Below are positions 1 to 8,565 of a stretch of 64,000 bases of DNA, piece after piece. The translations under genes were made by a program, and so were the position numbers. The stretch lies in assembly GCA_019240405.1 (NCBI GenBank), contig JAFAYL010000052.1, forward strand, positions 1-64,000, read 5' to 3'. The notes under the pieces were generated by a model, which was not told the DNA's origin, did no database searches, and saw nothing but the letters and a program-made list of their open reading frames with translations. How positions within the stretch are numbered: position 1 is the first letter of the stretch; each line of letters begins with the position of its first letter. Source of the stretch: Acidobacteriaceae bacterium. GTDB taxonomy: Bacteria; Acidobacteriota; Terriglobia; Bryobacterales; Bryobacteraceae.

Positions 1-57
1 AACGATCCACTGCAGACTTGTTGATCGGATCATATTTCGATGTGTCATGGTCGCCAT
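1..57 (-). CDS. Start of an unidentified gene running off the left edge
   Basis: Only 19 codons lie inside the window, reading leftward from an ATG whose complement is at 55-57. The start is supported by a good Shine-Dalgarno sequence (AAGGAG, five bases before the ATG) directly after the TAA that closes the candidate gene at 69-293. The visible N-terminus begins MATMTHRNMIRS and carries no recognisable motif, so no function can be given. The 11-base gap to the preceding stop suggests the two would be co-transcribed. Confidence 0.4.
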   Translation of the reverse strand, partial: MATMTHRNMIRSTSLQWIV

Positions 58-68
58 TTCGTCTCCTT

Positions 69-293
69 TTACCTGGTCACAACAACGGCACTCCGTAGGT
101 TCGCAAAGGACTCAGCCTGTCGATTCTCCCGGTCAGGAACAACCAGATTTGAGAGATAATGCTCGAACAGGACTGTCATTCTCTGCAATCCCTTGACAAG
201 AATTGCGGTCGTCCTTAAAGCGATTCGCTGCGCCTCAGTAGGTAATTCGCAGAAAGGGCATCGGAACGGACAGTGAGCGGGAATGTAATGCAT
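69..293 (-). CDS. Small hypothetical protein with a CPFRCPFC motif (74 aa)
   Basis: A 74-codon frame from an ATG at 293 to a TAA at 69-71. The N-terminal region contains the cysteine-rich stretch AHCPFRCPFCEL, which could bind metal, followed by a mostly helical segment. No strong ribosome-binding site precedes the ATG, and the frame could continue further upstream into the divergent sigma-factor gene. In its favour, the stop is followed at once by a good Shine-Dalgarno and the start of the next reverse-strand gene. Against it, a weak forward promoter-like sequence at 193-221 lies inside. No family is recognised. Confidence 0.35.
   Translation of the reverse strand: MHYIPAHCPFRCPFCELPTEAQRIALRTTAILVKGLQRMTVLFEHYLSNLVVPDRENRQAESFANLRSAVVVTR
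193..221 (+). promoter_or_regulatory. Possible promoter upstream of the ECF sigma gene
   Basis: TTGACA at 193-198 is a perfect -35 hexamer, separated by 17 bases from TAAAGC at 216-221, a poor -10. It would give a leader of about 80 bases before the ATG at 307. The weak -10 and the overlap with a possible reverse-strand gene keep this tentative. Confidence 0.25.
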
Positions 294-306
294 AGATGTA
301 CTGCGA

Positions 307-852
307 ATGTCGAAATCAACCGTAGCTCTCAGCAACGATGAATTCTTCTCAGCGGCATATGAAGAACTCCGCCGTATAGCGCGCAGTAGATTCGGCGCGC
401 AGGGCGGGCTCACCTGGAATCCGACCGCGATTGTGAATGAGGTTTACGTTCGGCTCGCTGAGTCGAAGCGTTTTCAGCCCGCTTCACCTGAGCATCTCAA
501 GCACACCGTTATTCGGGCTATGCGATACATCCTAGTGGAAGCTGCGAGGCGCAAAAACGCCGAGCGGCGGGGCGGCGGCAAGGCGCCGGTTCAGCGGGTG
601 CCATTCGACGAGTCTGCCGCGCAATCAGCCGCTTTCGACCCGAACGAGATACTCAGCGTCGACTTCGCTCTAGATGAGCTCAGCCGACACAGCGAGTTTC
701 AAGCGCGTGTCTTCGAATATCAGTTCTTTGGTGGTTTGCAGGTGGTTGAGATTGCCGGAATGCTAGGGATCTCGGAAAAGAAGGTGCAGCGTAGTCTTCG
801 CCTTGCTCGAGCGTTTCTAACAGTCGCCTTGACCGGAGGAAAAATCGAATGA
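307..852 (+). CDS. ECF-type RNA polymerase sigma factor
   Basis: A 181-residue sigma-70 family protein of the group that in Acidobacteria and Planctomycetes commonly precedes Ser/Thr kinase genes. Region 2 is seen around residues 15-90, with TAIVNEVYVRL (40-50) and the basic RYILVEAARRKNAERRGGG (73-91), typical of this group. Region 4 (about 118-172) holds the helix-turn-helix, GGLQVVEIAGMLGISEKKVQRSL. No anti-sigma gene is adjacent. Its TGA overlaps the ATG of the kinase gene by four bases (ATGA), so the pair is translationally coupled and the membrane kinase probably transmits the signal controlling this factor; that link is inferred from context. Confidence 0.85.
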   Translation: MSKSTVALSNDEFFSAAYEELRRIARSRFGAQGGLTWNPTAIVNEVYVRLAESKRFQPASPEHLKHTVIRAMRYILVEAARRKNAERRGGGKAPVQRVPFDESAAQSAAFDPNEILSVDFALDELSRHSEFQARVFEYQFFGGLQVVEIAGMLGISEKKVQRSLRLARAFLTVALTGGKIE

Positions 853-3449
853 CTCCAGCGCGCGCCGTGAAAATTGAAGAGCTATTCGAACTGACGATTG
901 ACCAACCAGCCACCGAGCGACGGTCCTTGCTGGAAGCTGCTTGCGGAGGAGATCAGACCCTTATTGAGGACGTGCTGCTTTTACTCGAAGCCGATGCCGC
1001 AGGAAGCCATCGGGCATTGCGTCAAAATATGACGAACCTGGCCGGCCAGCTACTCTGTCAGAATGGCATTCCCACCGTTTCCAGTCAGTTCGGCCGGTAT
1101 ACCATCATCGATTTCCTCGGACAGGGCGGCATGGGGTGGGTCTACTTGGCCGAGCGCCAAGATCTGGGCGACAAAGTAGCAATCAAGTTCCTGCAGGATG
1201 CCTGGAGTTCTCCTGAGCGCCGTGACCGTTTCGCCAGGGAACAACGAATGCTTGCGAGCCTGACTCATCCTCATATCGCCCGGCTTTACGATGCCGGTGT
1301 TGAGAATGGCACTCCTTGGTTCGCGATGGAGTACGTGAAAGGTGAGCCCATTACTGTTTATTGCGAAGCCCATCGCCTCGGATTGGCGGAAAGACTCAGG
1401 CTGTTTCGCGCAGCTTGCGAGGCGATTCGCTATGCGCATCGCGGTCTTACTGTCCATCTCGATTTGAAACCCTCAAACATTCTGGTTAACGAGGGAGGCG
1501 AGGTCAGGCTTCTCGATTTCGGAATTGCGAGAAGTCTCGACACCGACGGGCGCGAGACCCAGAAAACAAAAACCGGGTTTCGCCTGTTTTCACTAAATTA
1601 CGCCTCGCCCGAGCAAATCCGTGGCGAAATGCTCGATGTCCAAACGGACATTCACGGACTCGGAGTCATTCTGTACGAACTGCTCACTGGCAGAACACCC
1701 TCCGATCTTTCAAATGCGAGTGCCAGCGAACTATCGCGATACACGGAGGAGGAGGTTCTGCCAGCCTCCCAGGCCGCTCGGGAAAACGAGCAAACCGCGA
1801 TCCAGATTTCGCAAGCCGATTGGAGGGATCTCGATGTCCTCTGTGGAACGGCTCTGCACAGGGATCGTACGCGCCGTTACGGCACAGCCGACGCCTTGAT
1901 CCGAGACCTGGACCATTTTCTGGCGCATGAGCCTTTAGAGGCTCAGACCGACAGTTTCCGTTATCGCCTAAGTAAATTCGGCAAGCGTAACCGCCGCCAG
2001 CTCATCGCGGCAGCAGCCGTGGTTGCCCTGATTGTCGTTTTGACTTCAGTCTTCACGGTGCGTTTGGTCGCAGCAAGGAGCCGGGTTCAGGCGTCCGAGG
2101 CGCGCACGCAGCGGGTCCACCAACTCATGTTGAATCTGTTCGAGGGTGACGACGATGTGGCAGGACCGGCTAGAGGGTTACGTGTTGTGGATCTGCTGGA
2201 TCGTGGTGTAAAGCAAGCCGAGGGCTTGACGGGAGACCCCGCCCTGCACGCGCAGCTCCAGTATACGTTCGGCAGTCTCTATCAGAAACTCGGAAGACCG
2301 GGACGCGCCGAGCCGCTGTTACGCTCCGCCCTCAACGAACAGACAAGGGCTTTTGGCCCAGACAATCCGGAAACAATTAAGAGCCAACTGGCACTGGCAC
2401 GTCTTGGAAAGGAGCAATCCAAGCTCGATGAAGCAGAACGGATGGTACGCGACGTTATCGAGCGGGCAAAAAGAAACTTTACAAGCGATAGCCGCGAGGT
2501 GGCAGCGGCAAATGCGGCGCTTGGCTCCGTGCTCGAGGCCCGAGGGGACATCAAGGGTGCGCTGCCACTACTCGAAGGTGCAGAGAGAATTTTAAGCAGC
2601 GGCCCCGTGAGCGTGGAATTGTCGGAAGTCTTGTCGGATCTCGCTGACACTCACTACTTGCGAGGTGATATTTCGATTTCTGAGAAGATGCGTCGCCGCG
2701 CATTGGCGCTGGATCGAGAGCTGTTTGGAGCACATCACCCGAAAGTTGCCGCGGATCTCAACAATCTCGGTGATATGCAGATGGATCGCGGCCAGTATTC
2801 GGCAGCGGAGGGGCTATATCGGCAAGCACTAGAGATCGATCGAGCCTGGTACGGTGATGCGCATCAAAAAACAGGAGAAAACTTTCTTGGACTCGCAACC
2901 GCGCTACTCGAGCAAAAGCGATACGAAGAAGCTGGCGCAGCATTCGATCGGGCGCTTGCGGCAATCAGAGCCTCCGACGGCGAGCAGAGCTTTCGGTTTG
3001 CTGCTGTGCTGAGTCTGATGGGCGACATGGCCCGAGTTCGTAAGCAGTTTGATCACGCCGGGGAACTCTATGAGCAAGCAGCAGAGATCATGCGGCATGC
3101 AGTCGGTGAGAGAAATCAGTTTTACGCCATGCAACTTTCCGGTACGGGTGCCATTTACGTCCTTAAACGAGAGTACCGGAAGGGCGAGATCGTTTTGCGT
3201 AAGGCGCTCGGTATCCTACAAGCCATCGGCCCAGCGGAGCGATATACCGGTCTCACTCTGATACGCTTGGCTGCGGCGCTTGCGGGACAGAAGCGTTACT
3301 CCAACGCGGAGAAGGAGGCCCTTGCCGCCTACTCAACGCTCCGCGAAAAAACCGCTCCGCAATCGATAGAGCAAATAACTGCCAGAAAACAACTCTACGA
3401 GATCTACATGGCCATGCAACAGCCTGCGAAGGCAAACCAATTCCGATAG
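849..3449 (+). CDS. Membrane Ser/Thr protein kinase with C-terminal TPR repeats
   Basis: An 866-residue protein of PknB type. Residues 1-80 are a leader region. The kinase domain spans about 84-360, with glycine loop GQGGMG (91-96), ATP-binding Lys113, catalytic loop HLDLKPSN (203-210), DFG at 223-225 and SPEQ at 253-256. One hydrophobic helix (about 385-405) anchors it in the inner membrane. The remaining 450 residues are tandem TPRs that probably bind partner proteins outside the membrane. The usual HRD arginine is leucine (Leu204), so this is a non-RD kinase and may not need activation-loop phosphorylation. It overlaps the sigma-factor gene by four bases and probably acts with it. Confidence 0.88.
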   Translation: MTPARAVKIEELFELTIDQPATERRSLLEAACGGDQTLIEDVLLLLEADAAGSHRALRQNMTNLAGQLLCQNGIPTVSSQFGRYTIIDFLGQGGMGWVYLAERQDLGDKVAIKFLQDAWSSPERRDRFAREQRMLASLTHPHIARLYDAGVENGTPWFAMEYVKGEPITVYCEAHRLGLAERLRLFRAACEAIRYAHRGLTVHLDLKPSNILVNEGGEVRLLDFGIARSLDTDGRETQKTKTGFRLFSLNYASPEQIRGEMLDVQTDIHGLGVILYELLTGRTPSDLSNASASELSRYTEEEVLPASQAARENEQTAIQISQADWRDLDVLCGTALHRDRTRRYGTADALIRDLDHFLAHEPLEAQTDSFRYRLSKFGKRNRRQLIAAAAVVALIVVLTSVFTVRLVAARSRVQASEARTQRVHQLMLNLFEGDDDVAGPARGLRVVDLLDRGVKQAEGLTGDPALHAQLQYTFGSLYQKLGRPGRAEPLLRSALNEQTRAFGPDNPETIKSQLALARLGKEQSKLDEAERMVRDVIERAKRNFTSDSREVAAANAALGSVLEARGDIKGALPLLEGAERILSSGPVSVELSEVLSDLADTHYLRGDISISEKMRRRALALDRELFGAHHPKVAADLNNLGDMQMDRGQYSAAEGLYRQALEIDRAWYGDAHQKTGENFLGLATALLEQKRYEEAGAAFDRALAAIRASDGEQSFRFAAVLSLMGDMARVRKQFDHAGELYEQAAEIMRHAVGERNQFYAMQLSGTGAIYVLKREYRKGEIVLRKALGILQAIGPAERYTGLTLIRLAAALAGQKRYSNAEKEALAAYSTLREKTAPQSIEQITARKQLYEIYMAMQQPAKANQFR

Positions 3450-3561
3450 GTTGCTCGGGCTCGAAAAGAACTCTACAACTTCTCTTGGGCGAAATAAGCA
3501 ATGCCCAACTACGAGTGTGCGCTCTTGGTTTACCATTCCCAACCCCTGCTAAAATCCCACC

Positions 3562-4077
3562 GTGAATCACCTGAAGCAGCTCATTCGCGAAATCCCTGAT
3601 TTCCCGAAGCCCGGCATCACCTTCTACGACATCACCACTCTCCTCAAAGACAAACAAGGTTTTCGCCGCACCGTCGATGCCCTCCAGGAGCACTATCGCA
3701 ATGCTTCCGTTGACGTCGTCGTCGGGATTGAAGCTCGCGGATATTTTTTCGCGCCCGCCATGGCTCACGCGCTCAACGCCGGCTTCGTTCCCGTCCGCAA
3801 GCCTAAAAAGCTTCCGTGGGAGGTTAAAAGCGTCGACTACCAGCTCGAATACGGAACCGACCAGCTCGAAATCCACTCCGATGCAGTCGAGCCCGGCCAG
3901 AAGGTGCTCATCATTGATGACGTGCTCGCAACCGGCGGTACTGCTTCAGCCGTCGCCCGGCTTGTCGAATTGCTCGGCGGTACAGTCGCCGGACTGGGCT
4001 TCGTCATCGAGCTCAGTTTTCTCCACGGCCGCGATAAGCTCGCGAGCTACGATGTCTTTTCGCTGCTCCAGTATTAG
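3562..4077 (+). CDS. apt: Adenine phosphoribosyltransferase
   Basis: Salvages adenine with PRPP to give AMP in the cytoplasm. The 171-residue length is normal for the family. The type I PRPP loop [14 protein letters not shown] is at residues 115-128, and the N-terminal [14 protein letters not shown] signature is at 12-25. The start is GTG. TAAAAT at 3550-3555 would place transcription almost at the start codon, so the mRNA may be leaderless; no good -35 is seen. The ispE gene follows after two bases, so the two are surely co-expressed. Confidence 0.93.
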   Translation: MNHLKQLIREIPDFPKPGITFYDITTLLKDKQGFRRTVDALQEHYRNASVDVVVGIEARGYFFAPAMAHALNAGFVPVRKPKKLPWEVKSVDYQLEYGTDQLEIHSDAVEPGQKVLIIDDVLATGGTASAVARLVELLGGTVAGLGFVIELSFLHGRDKLASYDVFSLLQY

Positions 4078-4079
4078 CC

Positions 4080-5003
4080 GTGCAGGTTACCCTCCCCTGC
4101 TTCGCCAAGCTGAACCTCGATCTCCGTGTTCTGCACAAACGGCCCGATGGCTACCACGAGCTACGCACAATTTTTCAAACCATCAGCCTCAAAGACACCC
4201 TCCAAATCCAGGTCAAACCCGCCGAATCCCTCAGAATTGACCTAAGTAGTTCGATCGACATCGAGGACAATCTGGTAGTTCGTTCCGCAAAATTGGTCCT
4301 CGACCACCTCGGCAGCCCAAAGGTTTGGGTTCGTTTCGTAATAGACAAGCAAATCCCCATCGGCGCTGGTCTCGGCGGCGGCTCCTCCGACGCTGCCGCG
4401 GTGTTCATCGCCCTTCCAGCACTTCTCGGCCGCCCGATCCCCTTCGCCGATCTAGTTCGTTTCGCAGAATCGCTCGGGAGCGATATCCCGTTCTTTCTGC
4501 ACGGGGGTACCGCCCTCGGCTTTGGGCGCGGCACGGAACTGTACCCGCTCCCGGACATTCCTTCGTACCCGGCCCTCGTGGTTTCCTCCGGCATTCACGT
4601 CTCCACCCCTCAGGCATATGAAGCCCTGGGTCGCACCGCGTTGACTTCGCCCGGCGAGTCACATATTCTGAGAGAGTTTCAGGCGAACGCCTGGAAACTG
4701 GCCGAATCCAGTCTGGATCAAATTCCGCTCAAGAACGATTTCGAAGAGCCCGTGTTTCGAATGCATGAAGAGCTTGCGCTGCAAGCCCGAAAACTGCGCA
4801 GTTTAGGGGCGGAACCCGTGCTCATGACGGGAAGCGGTTCGGCTTTGTTTGGGATATTCGGCTCCGCCGGCCAAGCGAGATCAGCCGCTTCAAATTTTCC
4901 ACCCGGGATGGCTCACCCGGTTCGCTTCATTTCTCGGCGGCGGTATAAAAGCATTTGGCGGCGATCCCTGGGCAGCGCTGCCGGAGCAAGTTGCTTTGCC
5001 TGA
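4080..5003 (+). CDS. ispE: 4-diphosphocytidyl-2-C-methyl-D-erythritol kinase
   Basis: Phosphorylates CDP-methylerythritol in the non-mevalonate (MEP) isoprenoid pathway. A GHMP kinase of 307 residues with the N-terminal [20 protein letters not shown] (9-28) and the ATP-binding glycine loop [15 protein letters not shown] (93-107). A later [13 protein letters not shown] motif matches the third GHMP motif. The start is GTG, two bases after apt. Its 3' end lies 22 bases before prs, so it sits in a nucleotide and isoprenoid precursor operon. Confidence 0.93.
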   Translation: MQVTLPCFAKLNLDLRVLHKRPDGYHELRTIFQTISLKDTLQIQVKPAESLRIDLSSSIDIEDNLVVRSAKLVLDHLGSPKVWVRFVIDKQIPIGAGLGGGSSDAAAVFIALPALLGRPIPFADLVRFAESLGSDIPFFLHGGTALGFGRGTELYPLPDIPSYPALVVSSGIHVSTPQAYEALGRTALTSPGESHILREFQANAWKLAESSLDQIPLKNDFEEPVFRMHEELALQARKLRSLGAEPVLMTGSGSALFGIFGSAGQARSAASNFPPGMAHPVRFISRRRYKSIWRRSLGSAAGASCFA

Positions 5004-5025
5004 TAACGCGGAGAATAGTTCGACG

Positions 5026-5997
5026 ATGTCCGCTGCCAAACCGGCTCGATCATTATTTACTGATTTCAAAGTTTTTAGCGGGACCGCGAATCCGGCGCTG
5101 ACTAGCGAGATTTGCGATGCGCTCGGCTGCCCGCTCGGAGCCGCCATGATCAAGCGGTTTTCGGACGGCGAAACGCATCTGCAAATCCAGGAAAACGTCC
5201 GCGGCGCTGACGTGTTCGTAGTGCAGCCGACCTGCACCCCGGTTGACCGCAATTTGATGGAGTTGCTGCTGATGATCGACGCGTTCAAGCGCGCCAGCGC
5301 CGAGCGCATCACGGCAGTGCTACCCTATTATGGGTACGCGCGGCAGGACCGTAAGGATCAGCCGCGAATGCCGATATCCGCGAAACTGGTTGCCAGCCTG
5401 CTGGAAAGGGCGGGAGCGAGCCGGGTTTTGGCGCTCGATCTGCACGCCGCTCAGATCCAGGGTTTTTTCGATATTCCTGTCGATCACCTGTTTGCGCTGC
5501 CGGTCATGATCGAGTATTTTCAGGACCGTCACAACCGCCGCGAGTTGATTATTGTTTCGCCGGATGCCGGTGGTGTCGAGCGTGCCCGGGCGTTCGCAAA
5601 ACGCATGAACGTGCCGCTGGCGATTATCGATAAGCGGCGTACCGAAGCGAACGTAGCTGAAGTAATGAACATCATTGGCGATGTTCGCGGGAAGCACTGT
5701 TTGATGGTGGACGATTTGGTTGATACAGCGGGAACACTCATTCACGGCGTAGAAGCGCTACTGGAGCAAGGAGCTAAGGGTGTATCTGCTTGCGCGACAC
5801 ACGCTGTTCTTTCCGGGCCTGCGGTAGAGCGCATCAGCAAATCGCCTTTGAAAGAACTGGTCGTCACGAATTCGATTCCCCATGAGTGCCACGCGAACGG
5901 ATGCAAGAAGATTCAGACACTTTCGGTAGCTCCACTGCTCGCGCGGGCCATCGAATCGATTCACCAGGGCGGCTCCATCAGTTTATTGTTCGTTTAG
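5026..5997 (+). CDS. prs: Ribose-phosphate pyrophosphokinase (PRPP synthetase)
   Basis: Makes PRPP from ribose 5-phosphate and ATP for nucleotide, histidine and tryptophan synthesis, and for the neighbouring apt reaction. The open frame extends upstream into ispE, but homology begins at [15 protein letters not shown], so the ATG at 5026 is chosen, giving 323 residues, the normal size. Visible motifs are the catalytic-histidine segment [11 protein letters not shown] (138-148), the pyrophosphate region [12 protein letters not shown] (177-188) and the PRPP loop [11 protein letters not shown] (227-237). rplY follows after ten bases. Confidence 0.93.
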   Translation: MSAAKPARSLFTDFKVFSGTANPALTSEICDALGCPLGAAMIKRFSDGETHLQIQENVRGADVFVVQPTCTPVDRNLMELLLMIDAFKRASAERITAVLPYYGYARQDRKDQPRMPISAKLVASLLERAGASRVLALDLHAAQIQGFFDIPVDHLFALPVMIEYFQDRHNRRELIIVSPDAGGVERARAFAKRMNVPLAIIDKRRTEANVAEVMNIIGDVRGKHCLMVDDLVDTAGTLIHGVEALLEQGAKGVSACATHAVLSGPAVERISKSPLKELVVTNSIPHECHANGCKKIQTLSVAPLLARAIESIHQGGSISLLFV

Positions 5998-6007
5998 GAA
6001 TGAGGAA

Positions 6008-6703
6008 ATGAGAAAGGAAATTACAGTCACCGCAGAAGGACGCGATTCACGCGGGAAGAACGAAGCGCGCCGCTTGCGCGCCAAGGGGTCAATGCCGGCC
6101 GTGGTCTATGGCGGCTCGGATGGGCCATTGCCGGTCGCGGTCAACCCGAAAGAGCTCTCGCGAATTCTGAATAGCAAAACCGGTCACAACACAATCTTTA
6201 AATTAAATTTGGCTGGAAGCGAAGACACCCCGGTGATGATCGTCGATTGGCAGTACGATCCAATCAAAGATTCGCTGCTTCATGTCGACCTGAAGCGAAT
6301 CGATTTGACTCAGCGCATCACCGTTAACGTCCCTGTCGTGACCCAGGGTGATCCCAAAGGTGTGAAAGTGCAAGGAGGCTTGCACGAGGTCGTTACCCGT
6401 GAAGTTCAGATCGAGTGCTTGCCAAACGAGATCCCGGAGCAGTTTGTCGTAGACGTCTCCGAGCTGATGATCGGCCAAAGCATACGCGCGGGCGAAATTC
6501 CGATGACGGGATCGATCAAGCTGTTGAGCAATCCCGATACTGTCATCTCGCACGTGGTCGCGCTAAGAGCTGAGGAAGAGCCGGCTGCGGCCGCAACAGG
6601 TCCCGAAGCCGCTGCTCCAGCAGCCGAACCCGAAGTGATCAAGAAGGGCAAGAAGGAAGAGGAGGCAGCCGCAGAGCCGCCGCCGGCTCCGAAGAAGAAA
6701 TAG
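6008..6703 (+). CDS. rplY: 50S ribosomal protein L25/Ctc (long form)
   Basis: Binds 5S rRNA in the large subunit. This is the long Ctc/TL5 form: residues 1-95 are the L25 domain and about 100-190 the C-terminal beta domain. A low-complexity Ala/Glu/Pro/Lys tail from about 195 to 231 is typical of many phyla. GAGGAA directly precedes the ATG. The order prs-rplY-pth is widely conserved in bacteria, supporting the assignment. Confidence 0.93.
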   Translation: MRKEITVTAEGRDSRGKNEARRLRAKGSMPAVVYGGSDGPLPVAVNPKELSRILNSKTGHNTIFKLNLAGSEDTPVMIVDWQYDPIKDSLLHVDLKRIDLTQRITVNVPVVTQGDPKGVKVQGGLHEVVTREVQIECLPNEIPEQFVVDVSELMIGQSIRAGEIPMTGSIKLLSNPDTVISHVVALRAEEEPAAAATGPEAAAPAAEPEVIKKGKKEEEAAAEPPPAPKKK

Positions 6704-6709
6704 CCCTGT

Positions 6710-7303
6710 GTGGAGACATACTGTATCGCCGGACTTGGGAATCCTGGGGTTCGGTATCAAGACACCCCCCACAACATCGGATTCCGAGTTGTCGATGAGC
6801 TCGCGAGGCGTCACTTCATTCGCATTTCGAGACGTGAAGGGCAGGCGATCACAGGCACAGGCAAGATCCGGCACAAAGATGTCGTTCTCACCAAGCCCCA
6901 AACGTTCATGAATCATTCGGGTGTAGGCGTGAGTGAAGTTTTGAAGGCGCATTCGCTCGCCAACGAAGACCTGGTTGTGGTCTACGATGAGATCGACCTT
7001 CCGTGGACGGCGTTGCGGATCAGAACAAATGGATCTTCCGCCGGACACAACGGTGTGAAGTCAATTCTCGCTGCTCTCCACACGGACTTGTTTGTGCGAG
7101 TCCGGGTGGGTATTCGTCCCGACCACCCTGTGGAGGATGCAGCCGAGTATGTGCTCGCTCCTTTCGAGCGGGAGATGAAGGATGAAGTCGCTGAAGTAGT
7201 GTCGTACACTGCCGACGCGATTGAGTCTATCGTTGCCGAAGGCGCCGTTCAGGCCATGGCGAAATTCAATCGCCGCGCCCGAGGCAGTCAAGAAGAGGAA
7301 TGA
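6710..7303 (+). CDS. pth: Peptidyl-tRNA hydrolase
   Basis: Recycles peptidyl-tRNAs released from stalled ribosomes by cleaving the ester bond. It has 197 residues. The hallmark GLGNPG is at 8-13, catalytic His21 in [17 protein letters not shown] at 62-71, Asp93 in VYDEIDLP, and AGHNGVKS at 111-118. The usual GGSAGGHNG is here NGSSAGHNG, a mild deviation. The start is GTG, six bases after rplY. The stop overlaps rpsF by four bases (ATGA). Confidence 0.93.
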   Translation: METYCIAGLGNPGVRYQDTPHNIGFRVVDELARRHFIRISRREGQAITGTGKIRHKDVVLTKPQTFMNHSGVGVSEVLKAHSLANEDLVVVYDEIDLPWTALRIRTNGSSAGHNGVKSILAALHTDLFVRVRVGIRPDHPVEDAAEYVLAPFEREMKDEVAEVVSYTADAIESIVAEGAVQAMAKFNRRARGSQEEE

Positions 7304-7758
7304 TGAGGATTTACGAAGAGTTGTTTATCGTTCGACCGGATGCTACTGAGGAAGAAGTGGATCCGTTCATCGAACAGTTGAAGAACGTGATCACGCATGC
7401 AGGTGGCACCCTCGATAAGACCGATAAGTGGGGTGTTCGCAAGCTCGCGTATCGCCTTTCGAAGTACAACGAGGGGCAGTACATTCTGCTTCAGTTCAAC
7501 GCGAAGCCGGAAACCGTCAAGGAGATCGAGCGCCGGCTGCGCGTGTCGGATATGGTGCTGAAATTTATCACCGTGCGCATCGACGAGAAGTTGAAGCGCA
7601 TCGAAAAGCGCAAAAAGGCTCGTGATAAACGGGCAGCACGTAAACCCGCGCCTGCGCCCGCATCGGCTCCGGCCGTTGCGTCTCCAGCGATGCCAGCCGA
7701 GCCTCCACCTCCTGTACCAGGCGCCCCAGGAACTTCGTCGCCATCCAGGGCGGAATAG
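7300..7758 (+). CDS. rpsF: 30S ribosomal protein S6
   Basis: Binds the central domain of 16S rRNA together with S18, encoded just downstream. The first 95 or so residues match S6 ([16 protein letters not shown] near the start, [18 protein letters not shown] in the middle). The tail from about 100 to 152 is a lysine- then Ala/Pro-rich low-complexity extension. It is translationally coupled to pth by a four-base overlap and is followed by rpsR and rplI, the standard arrangement. Confidence 0.93.
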   Translation: MMRIYEELFIVRPDATEEEVDPFIEQLKNVITHAGGTLDKTDKWGVRKLAYRLSKYNEGQYILLQFNAKPETVKEIERRLRVSDMVLKFITVRIDEKLKRIEKRKKARDKRAARKPAPAPASAPAVASPAMPAEPPPPVPGAPGTSSPSRAE

Positions 7759-7789
7759 GTGATTCAGAAAGATTTAGGAGAGATTTTTT

Positions 7790-8092
7790 ATGGCAGAACC
7801 AAGAAGTGGCCGCCCCATCGCGGCTTCACAACGGCCTACCGGCGGCGATAAGGCGATAGCTACCGGTAAGAAACAGTACTTCCGGCGTAAGAAAGTTTGC
7901 CGCTTCTGTGTCGACAAAATCGACGACATCAATTACAAAGACGTCCGCCTGCTATCAAGCTTCATTTCAGAGCGCGGAAAGATCACGCCGCGCCGGATCT
8001 CCGGCGTCTGCACTCCGCATCAGAAGCGCTTGAGCGAAGCCATCAAACAGGCCCGCAACATCGCGCTCCTGTCGTTTGCGGCGAAGCAGTAG
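7790..8092 (+). CDS. rpsR: 30S ribosomal protein S18
   Basis: Partner of S6 on the platform of the 30S subunit. The 100-residue protein carries a 25-residue N-terminal extension and then the conserved core with KVCRFC and a later GVC, cysteines seen in zinc-binding S18 variants. TPRRISGVCTPHQKRL is the family signature. A clear Shine-Dalgarno (TTAGGAGA) lies upstream of the ATG at 7790. Confidence 0.94.
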   Translation: MAEPRSGRPIAASQRPTGGDKAIATGKKQYFRRKKVCRFCVDKIDDINYKDVRLLSSFISERGKITPRRISGVCTPHQKRLSEAIKQARNIALLSFAAKQ

Positions 8093-8100
8093 GAGCAAAC

Positions 8101-8547
8101 ATGGAAGTAATCCTCAGAGAAGACGTCGATAAGCTCGGCTCTCGGGGCTCGGTCGTGAAAGTTGCCGACGGCTACGCGCGCAACTTTCTTTTACCGAAGC
8201 GCATGGCTGTCCCGGCAACTGCTGCGAACAAGAAAATCGTCGAGCAGGAACGCGAAGCCCATCTGCGCCGTGAAGCCAAATTGAAAACGGACGCGCAAGA
8301 CCTCTCGAAGCTGATGACCGGTGTGAAGCTGACATTCCGGCAAAAGGTGGGCGAGAACAATCAGCTCTTCGGCTCCGTTACCGCTAAAGATATTGCCGAT
8401 GCGCTAGAAACTCAGCGGTTCCATATCGAACGGCGCAAGATCCAGCTCGATGAGCCGATCCGCACACTCGGCGATCACAAAGTCACCGTGCGATTGCATC
8501 GCGACGTCTCAACGGACATCGACGTCGTTGTCGAACCCGAACAATAA
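8101..8547 (+). CDS. rplI: 50S ribosomal protein L9
   Basis: Binds domain V of 23S rRNA. The frame is open upstream through rpsR, but the true start is the ATG at 8101, preceded by TAGGAGCAAAC, where L9 homology begins (MEVILREDVDKLGSRGSVV). The 148-residue length is standard. The N-terminal domain (1-50) ends in ARNFLLPKRMAVPAT, a long helix follows, then the C-terminal domain from about 80 (FGSVTAKDIADAL). It closes the rpsF-rpsR-rplI operon. Confidence 0.94.
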   Translation: MEVILREDVDKLGSRGSVVKVADGYARNFLLPKRMAVPATAANKKIVEQEREAHLRREAKLKTDAQDLSKLMTGVKLTFRQKVGENNQLFGSVTAKDIADALETQRFHIERRKIQLDEPIRTLGDHKVTVRLHRDVSTDIDVVVEPEQ

Positions 8548-8565
8548 CGCGGGGACGCCGCTCGT

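Noticed and set aside
3481-3515. Terminator after the kinase gene
   Set aside because: TTGGGC and GCCCAA could pair over a 12-base loop, but no T-run follows.
4849-5025. N-terminal extension of the PRPP synthetase
   Set aside because: It overlaps the conserved end of ispE in another frame and lacks family homology.
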